A stretch of DNA of 64,000 nucleotides from JBBROS01 sp963792675 (GTDB lineage: Bacteria; Pseudomonadota; Alphaproteobacteria; Acetobacterales; Acetobacteraceae). Location: contig CAWBWT010000002.1 of NCBI GenBank assembly GCA_963792675.1, positions 62,001 through 126,000 of the forward strand, given 5' to 3'. Below, one piece after another: positions 1-8,302 of the stretch. The notes under the pieces are model-generated. The model saw only the letters and a list, made by a program, of their open reading frames with translations. It was not told the DNA's origin and made no database searches. The stretch's first letter is position 1; the number at the start of each line of letters is the position of its first letter. The translations under genes and the position numbers were made by a program.

Positions 1-452
1 ACCGGCGCCATCCAATAGGTCTGGTCGCCCGCGCCTTCCATCGCCGCGATCTGGTCGGCGCGGCGCAGCGCGTTGTTGATCCGCTTGACCACGTCCGGCA
101 CCGAGTTCACCGGATACAGTGATTGGTCCGGATACATGGTGCCGGCCGTGTTGGCGTCCGCCGCGACCTGCCACCCCGAAAGGTAGATGGCCTTCAGCCC
201 CGCCTTCACTTGCTGCAGTGCCTGATTGCCCGTGAGCGCGCCAAGCGTGTTTACATAAGGCTCAGACTTCAGCAGCTGCCATAGGCGCCGAGCTCCCATC
301 TCGGCCAGCGTATGCTTGATGCGGAACGAGCCCGACAGACGCTCGACGTCGGCGGGGCTATAGTCGCGGCGGATGCCTTCGAAGCGATCCGGGGTTGGCG
401 ACGACCCGGCTCCGCCATCGGGCGCGAAGCTGGGTTGGGGCGTGCTGCTCAT
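1..452 (-). CDS. aceA: Isocitrate lyase, N-terminal part (3' end outside window)
   Basis: First enzyme of the glyoxylate shunt, cleaving isocitrate to glyoxylate and succinate in the cytosol. About 150 codons are visible. The stretch around residues 65-150 carries the family's typical N-terminal pattern: KAIYLSGWQVAADAN, then a TMYPDQSLYP-like segment, NNALRRADQI and the acidic end of the first beta strand. The catalytic KKCGH-type loop lies beyond the window. The ATG at 452 is preceded by an AGGAG box about ten bases upstream. The gene is divergent from an ScfR/RamB-like regulator, the arrangement expected if that regulator controls acetate or fatty-acid use. Identity is secure; only the truncation by the window edge is a limit. 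Confidence 0.93.
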   Translation of the reverse strand, partial: MSSTPQPSFAPDGGAGSSPTPDRFEGIRRDYSPADVERLSGSFRIKHTLAEMGARRLWQLLKSEPYVNTLGALTGNQALQQVKAGLKAIYLSGWQVAADANTAGTMYPDQSLYPVNSVPDVVKRINNALRRADQIAAMEGAGDQTYWMAP

Positions 453-590
453 CTCTACCTGATCTCCTGGCGTTGGGGTCTTTGTCGCCCGTTGAGACAA
501 TCAACGCAGTTGCAGCATGAAAAGAAAGCGGCGATAGAGACAGAACAGCGCAAGCACGTCACCGGCTTCACAGACGGCAGTATTGCGGAG

Positions 591-603
591 AAAAGTTTGT
601 AAA
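591..603 (+). promoter_or_regulatory. Possible RamB/ScfR-like operator next to the regulator start
   Basis: The 13 bases ending at the regulator's start codon read AAAAGTTTGTAAA. They resemble the RamB operator core known from Corynebacterium (AACTTTGCAAA-like) with about two mismatches. The site lies in the 150-bp divergent gap between aceA and the regulator, where autoregulation and aceA control would be exerted. It is one AT-rich motif in a GC-rich region, so chance is possible. Confidence 0.25.
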
Positions 604-2006
604 TGTCCCGCCCACTCATCGGCCGCACCATCCGCCGGCTCCGCACCGAGCGGACACTGTCGCAGCAGGCGTTGGCGGCCCGGCTCGGCATTTCGGCCAG
701 CTACCTCAACCTGATCGAGCACGACCAGCGCGCCGTGACCGCTTCGCTGCTGCTGAAGCTCGGCACCGTGCTGCAGGCGGACCTGGCCGCGCTGTCCGGC
801 AGCGCCGAGCGCCAACTCGAGAGCAGCCTGCGCGAGGTCATGGCCGACGCAGCACTCGGCCTGGAGCCGGTGCCCGACGCGGAGTTGCAGGCGCTGGCCG
901 GCAGCGCGCCGGGCGCGGCACGGGCGATGATCGCGCTCTACCGGGCCTGGCGGGTGGCGCAGGAGGATGCGAGCGGCATCGCCCTGCCGAGCGGCCGCCG
1001 CATCCTGCTGCCGACCGAGGAAACGCGCGACTTCTTCCAGGACAGCGGCAACCATTTCCCCACGCTCGAAGCGCTGGCCGAGCAGGTCGCGACCCAGTGC
1101 GACGCCTCCTCCGCCGGCCTCGACCGCGCCATCGCCGAGCGGCTGGCCCGCGCTCACGCCGTCCGGGTCCGGGTCGGGCCGCTCGACACGCTGCGCCGCT
1201 ACGAGCCCGAAACCCGGGTGCTGGACCTGTCGGAGACGATGCGGCGCGAGACCCGCGCCTTCCATCTCGCGTTCCAACTCATGCTGCTTGAAGCGCGCGA
1301 CCTCGTCGAAACGCTGGTCGCGGCCGCGTCGCCCTCGACGCCCGAGGCGGCCGACCTGATCCGCGTCGGCCTGCTCAACTACGCCGCCGGCGCCCTGCTG
1401 CTGCCTTATGCGCCGATGCTGGACGCCGCACGCACCTTGCGCTACGACGTCGACACCCTGGCCGCGCGGTTCGGCGTCAGCTTCGAGCAGATCGCCCATC
1501 GGCTCAGCACCTTGCAACGCGACGGCGCCCGCGGCATCCCGTTCTTCTTCGTGCGCGTGGACCCGGCCGGCAACGTCGACAAGCGGTTCTCGGCGTCCGG
1601 CTTCCCCTTTGCCCGCTTCGGTGGCTCCTGCTCACGCTGGCTGATCCACACCGCGTTCACCGCGCCCGACCGGCTTTCGGTGCAGGCGGCGGAGCTGCCC
1701 GACGGCGCCGCATTCCTGTGCTTCGGCCGGGTGCTGACCGGCACGCCTCCGCGTTGGGGCGAGCCGCCGCCGCGCCATGTGGTGGCTCTCGGCTGCGACA
1801 TCGACCGGGCGCCGGAGGTGGTTTACTCGGACGGTCTCGACCTCGCCCGCCGGGTCGGCATCGGCCTGTCCTGCCGGCTGTGCGACCGCACCGATTGCCG
1901 CAGCCGAGCCTTCCCGCCGCTGCAGCATCGCCTGGTGATTGACCCGAACGAAGGCAGCGCGGTACCGTGGCGTTTCATCCCGGACAAGCCGGTTCGCCCG
2001 CTATAG
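603..2006 (+). CDS. XRE-family regulator of the ScfR/RamB type (short-chain fatty-acid responsive)
   Basis: A 467-residue cytosolic transcription factor. Residues 8-62 form an XRE helix-turn-helix (LSQQALAARLGISASYLNL). The middle corresponds to the ImmA/IrrE peptidase-like domain, but the HExxH zinc site is absent (RAFHLAFQLMLLE instead), as is usual in this family. The C-terminus is a DUF2083 domain ending in a cysteine-rich stretch (SCRLCDRTDCRSRAFPPL). Length and domain order match ScfR/RamB regulators, which sense acyl-CoA or acetate status and control glyoxylate-shunt and propionate genes. The divergent aceA supports that role. The last six bases overlap the 3' end of convergent flgL. 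The exact effector is not visible from sequence. Confidence 0.85.
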   Translation: MSRPLIGRTIRRLRTERTLSQQALAARLGISASYLNLIEHDQRAVTASLLLKLGTVLQADLAALSGSAERQLESSLREVMADAALGLEPVPDAELQALAGSAPGAARAMIALYRAWRVAQEDASGIALPSGRRILLPTEETRDFFQDSGNHFPTLEALAEQVATQCDASSAGLDRAIAERLARAHAVRVRVGPLDTLRRYEPETRVLDLSETMRRETRAFHLAFQLMLLEARDLVETLVAAASPSTPEAADLIRVGLLNYAAGALLLPYAPMLDAARTLRYDVDTLAARFGVSFEQIAHRLSTLQRDGARGIPFFFVRVDPAGNVDKRFSASGFPFARFGGSCSRWLIHTAFTAPDRLSVQAAELPDGAAFLCFGRVLTGTPPRWGEPPPRHVVALGCDIDRAPEVVYSDGLDLARRVGIGLSCRLCDRTDCRSRAFPPLQHRLVIDPNEGSAVPWRFIPDKPVRPL

Positions 2007-2966
2007 GAAGTTGACCAGCGACAGGCCCTTGACCCCGGCGATCAGCTGGTAGGACGCTTGGAGCTGCGTTTGCAGCGCCTGGATCCGGGTGATCGTCTCC
2101 GCCATGTCCACGTCCTGCACGTTCGACACCTGCGCCGTGAGCGACGTCTGCGTGCTTGCCAGCGTCGTCTGCCGGGTTTTCAACGACGATTGGATGTTGC
2201 CGAGTGCGCCCTGCTCATCGAACAGGCCGGACGTTGCGCTTTGGAGTTGGACGCGCGCCGCCGCCGCCGTGGCCGGCGCCGTCGATCCGGGCGTCATCCC
2301 CGCCAGCGTCGTCAACCCCAGCAGCACGTCGCGCATGTACGACCCGGTCGGCGAGCCGGCGCTGCTGACGAGCGTGTTCTGGTTCGCCAGCAACCCGATC
2401 TGCACCCGTTGCCCTTCGCCCACTTCCACCGTCGGCACCGCCGTCCCGATCGTTGCCGAGAAGGGCGCCCCCGAACTGCCGCCCTGGATTCCGGCGATGA
2501 TGGTGGCCGGCGTGGTGTCCGGGATCGGAGGATTGCCGGTGTCGTCGCCGGAGAACAGGTAAACATTGCCGACCCTGGTGTTGAGCAGCTGCGCCACCTG
2601 CTCCAGCGCCTGGCTGGCCCGCGTGGCGATGCTGCCGGCTTGCGAGTAACCGACGTTGTTGACGGTGTTGGTCTGCGCCAGGAAGTCGTTGGCGATGTTG
2701 CCGATGCTGGTCAGCACCGATTGCGACACGTCCAGCCGGTTGCTCGCGAAATCGATGTTGGTCTGCCAGGTCTGCAGGTGCTTGATGGCCGGCCCGAGAT
2801 CGAGGCTGGTGCGGCTGCCCGCGCCGAGGCCAGCGTAGTCGTCGGCAATGCGCCCCGTCGACTCCTGCTGCAGCGCGGTGTCGAGCTGCTTCTTCACCGC
2901 CAAGCTGTTCGCCGTCAGCCGGCTCAGCAGTCCGCCATCCAGCGTGCCGCCGCCCACGACGCTCAT
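2001..2966 (-). CDS. flgL: Flagellar hook-filament junction protein FlgL
   Basis: A 321-residue flagellin-fold protein that links hook to filament (hook-associated protein 3), exported by the flagellar type III system. The N-terminal helix region (residues about 10-130) has the flagellin-like pattern with SLAVKKQLDTALQQESTGRI and QTWQTNIDFASNRLDV, and the C-terminus is a long helix ending in LQASYQLIAGVKGLSLVNFL. The central variable domain is short. It is the last gene of flgE-flgK-flgL, ten bases after flgK, presumably under the sigma-54-like promoter ahead of flgE. It could be confused with a flagellin, but the position after flgK and the C-terminal sequence favour FlgL. Confidence 0.88.
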   Translation of the reverse strand: MSVVGGGTLDGGLLSRLTANSLAVKKQLDTALQQESTGRIADDYAGLGAGSRTSLDLGPAIKHLQTWQTNIDFASNRLDVSQSVLTSIGNIANDFLAQTNTVNNVGYSQAGSIATRASQALEQVAQLLNTRVGNVYLFSGDDTGNPPIPDTTPATIIAGIQGGSSGAPFSATIGTAVPTVEVGEGQRVQIGLLANQNTLVSSAGSPTGSYMRDVLLGLTTLAGMTPGSTAPATAAAARVQLQSATSGLFDEQGALGNIQSSLKTRQTTLASTQTSLTAQVSNVQDVDMAETITRIQALQTQLQASYQLIAGVKGLSLVNFL

Positions 2967-2976
2967 GGCTCAATCC

Positions 2977-4362
2977 TCATTGCACCGCCCCCAGAAGCTT
3001 GTCCCACATCGACTGCACCGCCGAGATCACCTTGGCATTGGCGCCGTAACTGTTCTGCAGCGCGATCATCGCGCTCATCTCGCTGTCGACCGACACGCCG
3101 CTCTGTACTGTCAGCTTGGTCTGCAAGCCGGTCTGCAGCGCTTGATGGGCGGTGAGCGTGGCCGTCGCTCCTTGCGCGAGGCTCGCGTTGTTGGCAACGA
3201 GGTCGGCCGCCTGCGATGCCACCGAGCCCAAGCCGGTCGTCAGCACGGTGCCCAGCACCGCGTTGATCAGTACCGTGCTGCCGAGGCGGCCGGGCGTGAG
3301 GCTGCCGTCGCGGACGATGCTGGGCGTGGCGGTGACCGCGGCGCTGACCTGCAGGGTTTGCGCAAAGCCCGGCGTGCCCGCGGCCGGGATCGAGGTGCCG
3401 GAGCCATCCGTGAACAGCAGCAGCCCGACGGTGGAGAAGCCGGTCGCCAGCGCCTGGGAAAAGCCATCGAGGCTGGTCTGCAAGCCCGGCAGCACCCGGT
3501 CGCGCAGGTCCAACTCGGCGCCGATCTTGCCCCCGCCGCGGATGGCGCCGATCGCGTCGGTGGTGCCGAGCGACACCGGGGCGCCGCCGACGGTCAAGGC
3601 CGGTCCGGTCGAACCCGGGCCGAGGGTCGCCGTGCCGATCGCCAGCGGCCCGGTCGCGTTGTGCGTCGACAGCACCGTGCCGCCGCTCACCGCAAGCAGG
3701 TCGCCATTGGACTGGGTCACGAACTTCGCACCGGTCAGCTCCGTGACCCGGGCGGCGGCGGTGTCACGCTGGTCTTCCAGCTGTGCCGTGCTCTGCCCCG
3801 CCGACCGCGCCGCGATGATCAGGGTGCTGAACTGCCCAACCGAGGCTAGCGCCGTGTTGGCGTCGGCGACATCGGTCTGCAGGCTGTCCTGCAGCGCCTG
3901 CCGCTGGGTGGAAATGGCGTTGCCCAGTGTGTTAACGCCGGACGCCAGCCCCGCCGCCTGCTGCACGACCAGCCGTTGCTGCGTTTGGTTCGACGGATCG
4001 GTTGCCAAGGCCGAGAACGCGTCGCGCAGGCCGCCGACCAGGCTGGCAAGGTCCTGCCGGCTGCCGGGAACGCCCGACGCGCCGTCGATCGCCGAAAGCG
4101 CCGTCTGCCGCGCCTGGCCGTCGGCCACGTCGGCACCGCTGGAGAACAGCTCGGTCTGCAGCGCCGTGTCGATCGCCCGGGTCGCCACTCCGGTGTGCAC
4201 GCCGACGCCCTCGCCCCCCGCCGTCACGCTCTCGACCGGCACCGTCTCCCGCACGTAGCCCGGCGTGTTGGCGTTGGCGACGTTCTGCGAGATCGTCGCC
4301 AGCCGCCGGTTGATGCTGTCCAGGCCCGACGCCGCCTGGCTGATGATCCCGTCCAGGCGCAT
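2977..4362 (-). CDS. flgK: Flagellar hook-associated protein FlgK
   Basis: Hook-associated protein 1, 461 residues, the first junction layer between hook and filament. The N-terminus has the rod/hook family signature (residues 1-40, with LATISQNVANANTPGYVRE). The C-terminus has the matching terminal helix with MSAMIALQNSYGANAKVIS and ends MWDKLLGAVQ. It begins six bases after the flgE stop codon and is followed by flgL, so all three should be co-transcribed. It is somewhat shorter than enterobacterial FlgK (about 550), with the loss in the central domain, which is common in alphaproteobacteria. Confidence 0.92.
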   Translation of the reverse strand: MRLDGIISQAASGLDSINRRLATISQNVANANTPGYVRETVPVESVTAGGEGVGVHTGVATRAIDTALQTELFSSGADVADGQARQTALSAIDGASGVPGSRQDLASLVGGLRDAFSALATDPSNQTQQRLVVQQAAGLASGVNTLGNAISTQRQALQDSLQTDVADANTALASVGQFSTLIIAARSAGQSTAQLEDQRDTAAARVTELTGAKFVTQSNGDLLAVSGGTVLSTHNATGPLAIGTATLGPGSTGPALTVGGAPVSLGTTDAIGAIRGGGKIGAELDLRDRVLPGLQTSLDGFSQALATGFSTVGLLLFTDGSGTSIPAAGTPGFAQTLQVSAAVTATPSIVRDGSLTPGRLGSTVLINAVLGTVLTTGLGSVASQAADLVANNASLAQGATATLTAHQALQTGLQTKLTVQSGVSVDSEMSAMIALQNSYGANAKVISAVQSMWDKLLGAVQ

Positions 4363-4368
4363 GGCCGA

Positions 4369-5688
4369 TTACCGCTTCATATCGAGCGTGGATTGCAGCA
4401 GCTCGTCCGCCGTGGTCACCAGCTTGGTGTTGGCGGAATAGGCGCGCTGCGCGACGATCAGCTTGGTGAATTCCTTGGCGATGTCGACGTTGCTGCTCTC
4501 GACCGAGCTCGTGACCAGCGAGCCGGCGCCGTTGGTGCCGGACTGCACCGTCTGCGCCGCGCCGCTTTCCCGCGTCGTCTCGAACGCCTGGCCGTCCTCG
4601 CGCTGCAAGGCATTGGCGTTGGCGAAGGTCACGACCGGCACCCGCGCGACCACGCGCGACTGCCCGTTGTCGTAGTTCACGACCACGTCGCCGTTGGCGT
4701 GCATGACGACGCCGCTATAGCTGCCCGGCGCCACGCCGTCCTGCGACAGCGCCCGCAAGCTATAGGCGGTGCCGGCATACTGGGTCAGCCCGTCCGCCTG
4801 GCCGAAATGGCCGAGGTTGAGCGAAATGGCCTGCGGCCCGGCGCCGAAGTCGGCGGTCATGCCCAGTGTCGCCGACCCGTTGGTCGAGAAAGTGCTGCCG
4901 GTCAGCGGACCGTTCGCTCCCGCCAGGGTAGGCGCGATGCTGCCGATCGTTCCCTGCGGTGCTGGATTGCCGCTGCCGGGACCGAACGTGATTTGCGCCG
5001 TCCCCAAGGCGGTGCCGTCGCCTTGCGCAATCGCGACCGACCACGTGTTGTTGACCCCGGCGCCGGTGACCTGTGTCCACGACAAGTTCAGCGTTTGCGA
5101 GCGGCCCAGCGCGTCGGTGATCGGGATTTGCGTGTTGATCGCGGCCGTGCTGGACGGAGAGGCCGGCAGGTTCGCCGCCAACGTCGCCTTGCTGGTCGGC
5201 TGCGGGCTGTAGCCGGATTGGCCGATTTGGATCGGTTGGGTCTTGGTCTGGTCCAGCGTGCCGGTGCTGTCGGCCACCCAGCCGTTCAGGTAATCGCCGC
5301 TGCCGTTGACCAGGTAACCGTCTTTGTTCAGCGTGAAGTTTCCGGCCCGGGTGTATTCGGGCTGGGTGCGGAACTGGATCGTCCCGTTGGTTTCGCCCAC
5401 CGGCCGGCTGACGTTGAAGAAACCGGCGCCGGCGATCGCGAGGTCGAGCGCATTGTCGGTCTGGGTGATCGTGCCCTCGACGGTGTTAACGTAGTCGGGC
5501 CTTGCTACCACCGCGCCCGATTGATTCACCGTGGCGTTGCTGGTCGTCAGGTAGTCCTGGAAGTTGGTATCGACCCGCTTGTAGCCGACGGTCTGGCTGT
5601 TGGCGACGTTATCGCCGATGTTGCCGAACGCGCCCGACTGGGCAGACAAACCACTGATGGCGGTGTTCATCGCACCGAAAAGCGACAT
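4369..5688 (-). CDS. flgE: Flagellar hook protein FlgE
   Basis: Structural subunit of the flagellar hook, 439 residues. It opens with MSLFGAMNTAISGLSAQSGA and the family motif NIGDNVANSQTVGYKR, has the middle signature LDLAIAGAGFFNV, and ends with the D0 helix (FTKLIVAQRAYSANTKLVTT). The ATG at 5688 has an AGGAGCTCCCC leader. It heads the minus-strand flgE-flgK-flgL unit. A near-consensus sigma-54 promoter lies about 35 bases upstream, in keeping with the sigma-54 activator FlbD encoded in the facing operon. Confidence 0.94.
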   Translation of the reverse strand: MSLFGAMNTAISGLSAQSGAFGNIGDNVANSQTVGYKRVDTNFQDYLTTSNATVNQSGAVVARPDYVNTVEGTITQTDNALDLAIAGAGFFNVSRPVGETNGTIQFRTQPEYTRAGNFTLNKDGYLVNGSGDYLNGWVADSTGTLDQTKTQPIQIGQSGYSPQPTSKATLAANLPASPSSTAAINTQIPITDALGRSQTLNLSWTQVTGAGVNNTWSVAIAQGDGTALGTAQITFGPGSGNPAPQGTIGSIAPTLAGANGPLTGSTFSTNGSATLGMTADFGAGPQAISLNLGHFGQADGLTQYAGTAYSLRALSQDGVAPGSYSGVVMHANGDVVVNYDNGQSRVVARVPVVTFANANALQREDGQAFETTRESGAAQTVQSGTNGAGSLVTSSVESSNVDIAKEFTKLIVAQRAYSANTKLVTTADELLQSTLDMKR

Positions 5689-5720
5689 GGGGAGCTCCTG
5701 TGACTGCTGCTCCGGTCAGC

Positions 5721-5735
5721 GCATCTTTCGTGCCA
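5721..5735 (-). promoter_or_regulatory. Sigma-54-type promoter for flgE-flgK-flgL
   Basis: On the minus strand the sequence reads TGGCACGAAAGATGC. This matches the TGGCACG-N4-TTGC consensus at every position except one base of the -12 element, with exact -24/-12 spacing. Predicted initiation near 5709 would leave a leader of about 20 bases containing the flgE ribosome-binding site. Confidence 0.72.
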
Positions 5736-5877
5736 ACGCCCGCCGCCAGGTTTCATTGCGTTTTCGTTGCTTCAGACCCGGCCGGACTTGCCGACCCAAC
5801 ACCACGCGCCGGGCAGTTCCTGCCGACCAAGCGCCGATCCGCCCGCCCCGCGCCTTTGCCGGCCGTCATTTCGGCTC

Positions 5878-5892
5878 TGGCCCGCCGCTTGC
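5878..5892 (+). promoter_or_regulatory. Sigma-54-type promoter candidate for fliK operon
   Basis: The plus strand reads TGGCCCGCCGCTTGC, matching TGGCACG-N4-TTGC with one mismatch (A to C) and correct spacing. Initiation about 12 bases past the GC would be near 5904, only a few bases before the fliK ATG at 5906. The message would then be almost leaderless, which agrees with the lack of a Shine-Dalgarno box there. Being GC-rich, it is weaker evidence than the facing flgE promoter. Confidence 0.4.
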
Positions 5893-5905
5893 CTTACCCC
5901 CTGCG

Positions 5906-7540
5906 ATGTCAACCTCGCCCCCTTCCCCGATCAGCCCCGCAGTCCGCTCGTCCGGCGCCGGACCGCGCACTCCGTCCGCCACGTCGTCGTCCGGCGACCC
6001 GGGAAGCACCGGCTTTGTCGGCCAACTGAACGACGCACTCGGCGCCGACCGGTCCCCGACATCCGCGCCGCCCCCCGTCGGCAGCGGCGCCGCGGCAGGC
6101 GCCGGGCGGTCGGCCCCACAAAGCGACGCCGCCGCCGGCAACCCTCGCCCGCGCGCACCGTCACAGCATTCCACCAACTCGGCCCCCTCGACCCGGGGCG
6201 GCACCACGCCGAAGCCGAGCCCTACGGCAAGTGGCAGCGGGGTGCCGGGCGCGACGCCGCCCACGTCCGCGGCTGCGGCGGCGCCAGACCAGGCGGCGCC
6301 AGACCAGGCGGCGCCAGACCAGGCGGCGCCAGACCGGGCCGCCCTGAACCAGGCGGCGTTAGGCCTGCCTCCCCCCGGTTCCGCCGTCGCCATTGCCGAC
6401 CCCGCCGCGGCAGCCGCCCAAGCCGCCGCCCAACTTGCCGTCTCTGGCGACAACGGCACGCCGTCGGACAAGGCCGAGGCCAGCGATTTGGACGGCGCGG
6501 ATCGCGCGGCCGAAGCACCGGCTGGATCCGACGCGTCGCCTACTCCGGTCGCAACCGTGCCGCACAGCCCGGCGGCAACGAACCCGGCCGCCTTGCCCCC
6601 GGCCGCCTCGCCCGTCGCCACTCCGTTGGCGCCCAATCCCGGAGCGGCCATCGGCAGCGGGTCCGCCGATGCCGCCGAAAGCGAAGCCGGTCCCGCGGTG
6701 ACCACGGCGGGTGGCCGGACCGAGCGCCGGGCCAATGCCGCCCTTCCGTCCGGGGTAACCCAGACCGACGCCGGCGACAGCGGCCGCGCCAAGTCGGAGT
6801 CGCCCTCCGTGTTCCCAAAACCAGCGGAACCGGCCGGAGCGGCCACGGATCAAGCCCGGACCAACACCGGCTCCGCGACGGCCGGACCAAGAACCGCCCC
6901 GTCCGACCGGTCGCTCGCCACCCTGGCGAACCACCTCGAAGCAACCGCGCCGGCGGCGGAGCCGGACGCCCCGGCCGCTTTCCCGCCCACGCCGAACCTC
7001 CAGCCCGCTCCCCTCGCCGCGCCCACTTTGCCGACCCCGGCGCCGGTCTCACCGCCGCCCCCACCGTCGGGAACGCCGGCACCGCATCCCCACACGCCGG
7101 CCGCCCAACTCGCGCCGGCTTTCACCCTGGCCGCAGCAGCCCGCCCGGGCGAGGCTCAGCCCGTCGTGATCCGGCTTGCCCCGACCGAACTCGGCCATGT
7201 GCAGGTCCGCATCGAGCGTCCCGCCGATGCACCCGCGCGCGTGGTGCTAGCGGTCGAGCGGCCCGACACGTTGATGCTGCTGATGCGGGATCAGCCGCAG
7301 CTCAACCGCGCCCTCGACGCGGCCGGCGTGCCGCCCGACGGGCGAACACTGCAATTCGCGCTCGGTCAGCCGGACGGCGGCCAATCCTCCGGTGGCGGTG
7401 GCGGCGGCGCGACCGGCTCGAATGGCGGCTGGACCCAGTCCGGCGGCTTCGCGGGCGATGGCGGGCGCGGCGGCGAAACGCCCCGCCGGCCACCGCCGCG
7501 CGCGGGCTGGCTGCGTGCCGGCGTCGACATCACCGCTTGA
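5906..7540 (+). CDS. fliK: Flagellar hook-length control protein FliK
   Basis: A 544-residue protein with the FliK layout: a long, low-complexity Ala/Pro/Ser/Thr-rich N-terminal ruler (residues 1-410) and a compact C-terminal Flg_hook domain (about 415-490) containing QPVVIRLAPTELGHVQVRIE and the MRDQPQLNRALDAAGV segment. It measures hook length and switches export specificity through FlhB. The ATG at 5906 is the only sensible start after the flgE-side promoter; an upstream extension would read through the divergent promoter. It contains five 15-bp tandem units at 6278-6352. flgD follows after 22 bases. Identity rests on the C-terminal domain and position. Confidence 0.85.
   Translation: MSTSPPSPISPAVRSSGAGPRTPSATSSSGDPGSTGFVGQLNDALGADRSPTSAPPPVGSGAAAGAGRSAPQSDAAAGNPRPRAPSQHSTNSAPSTRGGTTPKPSPTASGSGVPGATPPTSAAAAAPDQAAPDQAAPDQAAPDRAALNQAALGLPPPGSAVAIADPAAAAAQAAAQLAVSGDNGTPSDKAEASDLDGADRAAEAPAGSDASPTPVATVPHSPAATNPAALPPAASPVATPLAPNPGAAIGSGSADAAESEAGPAVTTAGGRTERRANAALPSGVTQTDAGDSGRAKSESPSVFPKPAEPAGAATDQARTNTGSATAGPRTAPSDRSLATLANHLEATAPAAEPDAPAAFPPTPNLQPAPLAAPTLPTPAPVSPPPPPSGTPAPHPHTPAAQLAPAFTLAAAARPGEAQPVVIRLAPTELGHVQVRIERPADAPARVVLAVERPDTLMLLMRDQPQLNRALDAAGVPPDGRTLQFALGQPDGGQSSGGGGGGATGSNGGWTQSGGFAGDGGRGGETPRRPPPRAGWLRAGVDITA
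6278..6352 (+). repeat. In-frame 15-bp tandem repeat within fliK
   Basis: Five consecutive 15-bp units encode the pentapeptide AAPDQ: three exact, one AAPDR, one diverged to AALNQ. The unit length is a multiple of three, so copy-number change would alter the FliK ruler length without a frameshift. Confidence 0.85.
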
Positions 7541-7562
7541 ACCCCTTGAACAAGGATCGACC

Positions 7563-8216
7563 ATGACCGTCACCGCAACCGCCGGCGCCGCCCCGACTAC
7601 CTCGGCCACGACCACCTCAGGCAACTCGCTCACCAAGCTCGCCGGCAATTTCGACGACTTCCTGAAGCTGCTCATGACGCAGCTGCAGAACCAGGACCCG
7701 ACGAGCCCAATGGACACCAACCAGTTCACCAGCCAGCTGGTCCAGTTCACCAGCGTGGAACAGCAGATCAACACCAACAGCAGCTTGACGAAGCTGATCC
7801 AGGCCACCCAGGGCAGCAACTTGCTGCAGGCATCCGCCTTGGTCGGGCAGACCGTGGAAGTGTCGGGCGACCAGCTCAGCTTGCAGAATGGCCAGGCATC
7901 GCTGCACATCACCGGAAAAACCGCGCAGCCGGTCACGATCGGCGTCTATGCCCAATCCGGCGCAAAGCTTCAGGAAACAACGGTGGTGCCGCAGGCCGGC
8001 AGCAAAAGCTGGACCTGGGACGGCAAGGACGCGACCGGCCGCACGATGCCTGACGGCGCCTACAAGGTGGTCGTCAAGGCGGCCGACGGATCGGACGTCG
8101 GGTTCGACCCGCTCGGCATCGCAACCGGCGTTCAGCGCAACGGCGACACGATGCAGGTGGCGCTCGGGGCGCTCTCCGTCGACCTCAGCGCCGTGCAGTC
8201 GGTCGGCGCCAAGTAG
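7563..8216 (+). CDS. flgD: Flagellar hook capping protein FlgD
   Basis: Hook scaffold or cap needed for FlgE polymerisation, 217 residues. The N-terminal FlgD domain has the hallmark FDDFLKLLMTQLQNQDPTSP followed by FTSQLVQFTSVEQQIN (residues about 28-70). The C-terminal part carries the FlgD Ig/Tudor-like region (WDGKDATGRTMPDGAYKV). The start at 7563 is chosen because the conserved domain begins about 25 residues later and an AAGGA leader sits just upstream. It lies 22 bases after fliK, in the same operon. Confidence 0.93.
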   Translation: MTVTATAGAAPTTSATTTSGNSLTKLAGNFDDFLKLLMTQLQNQDPTSPMDTNQFTSQLVQFTSVEQQINTNSSLTKLIQATQGSNLLQASALVGQTVEVSGDQLSLQNGQASLHITGKTAQPVTIGVYAQSGAKLQETTVVPQAGSKSWTWDGKDATGRTMPDGAYKVVVKAADGSDVGFDPLGIATGVQRNGDTMQVALGALSVDLSAVQSVGAK

Positions 8217-8302
8217 GCATCTTCTGCCCACCCCTTAACCGCTCGTAAAGGTTCTCCCGCCACACTCCGCCGCATGACGCGCTTCCAAAACGGGACGAGA
8301 CC

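Noticed and set aside
501..1517. Long open frame antisense to the ScfR-like regulator
   Set aside because: High-GC shadow with Arg/Gln/Gly-rich low-complexity translation and no family features; the opposite strand encodes a clear regulator.
5600..5905. N-terminal extension of FliK
   Set aside because: It would overlap flgE and read through the divergent promoter; translated residues are not protein-like.
6278..6352. Possible CRISPR array
   Set aside because: Units are contiguous 15-mers without spacers and lie in frame within fliK.
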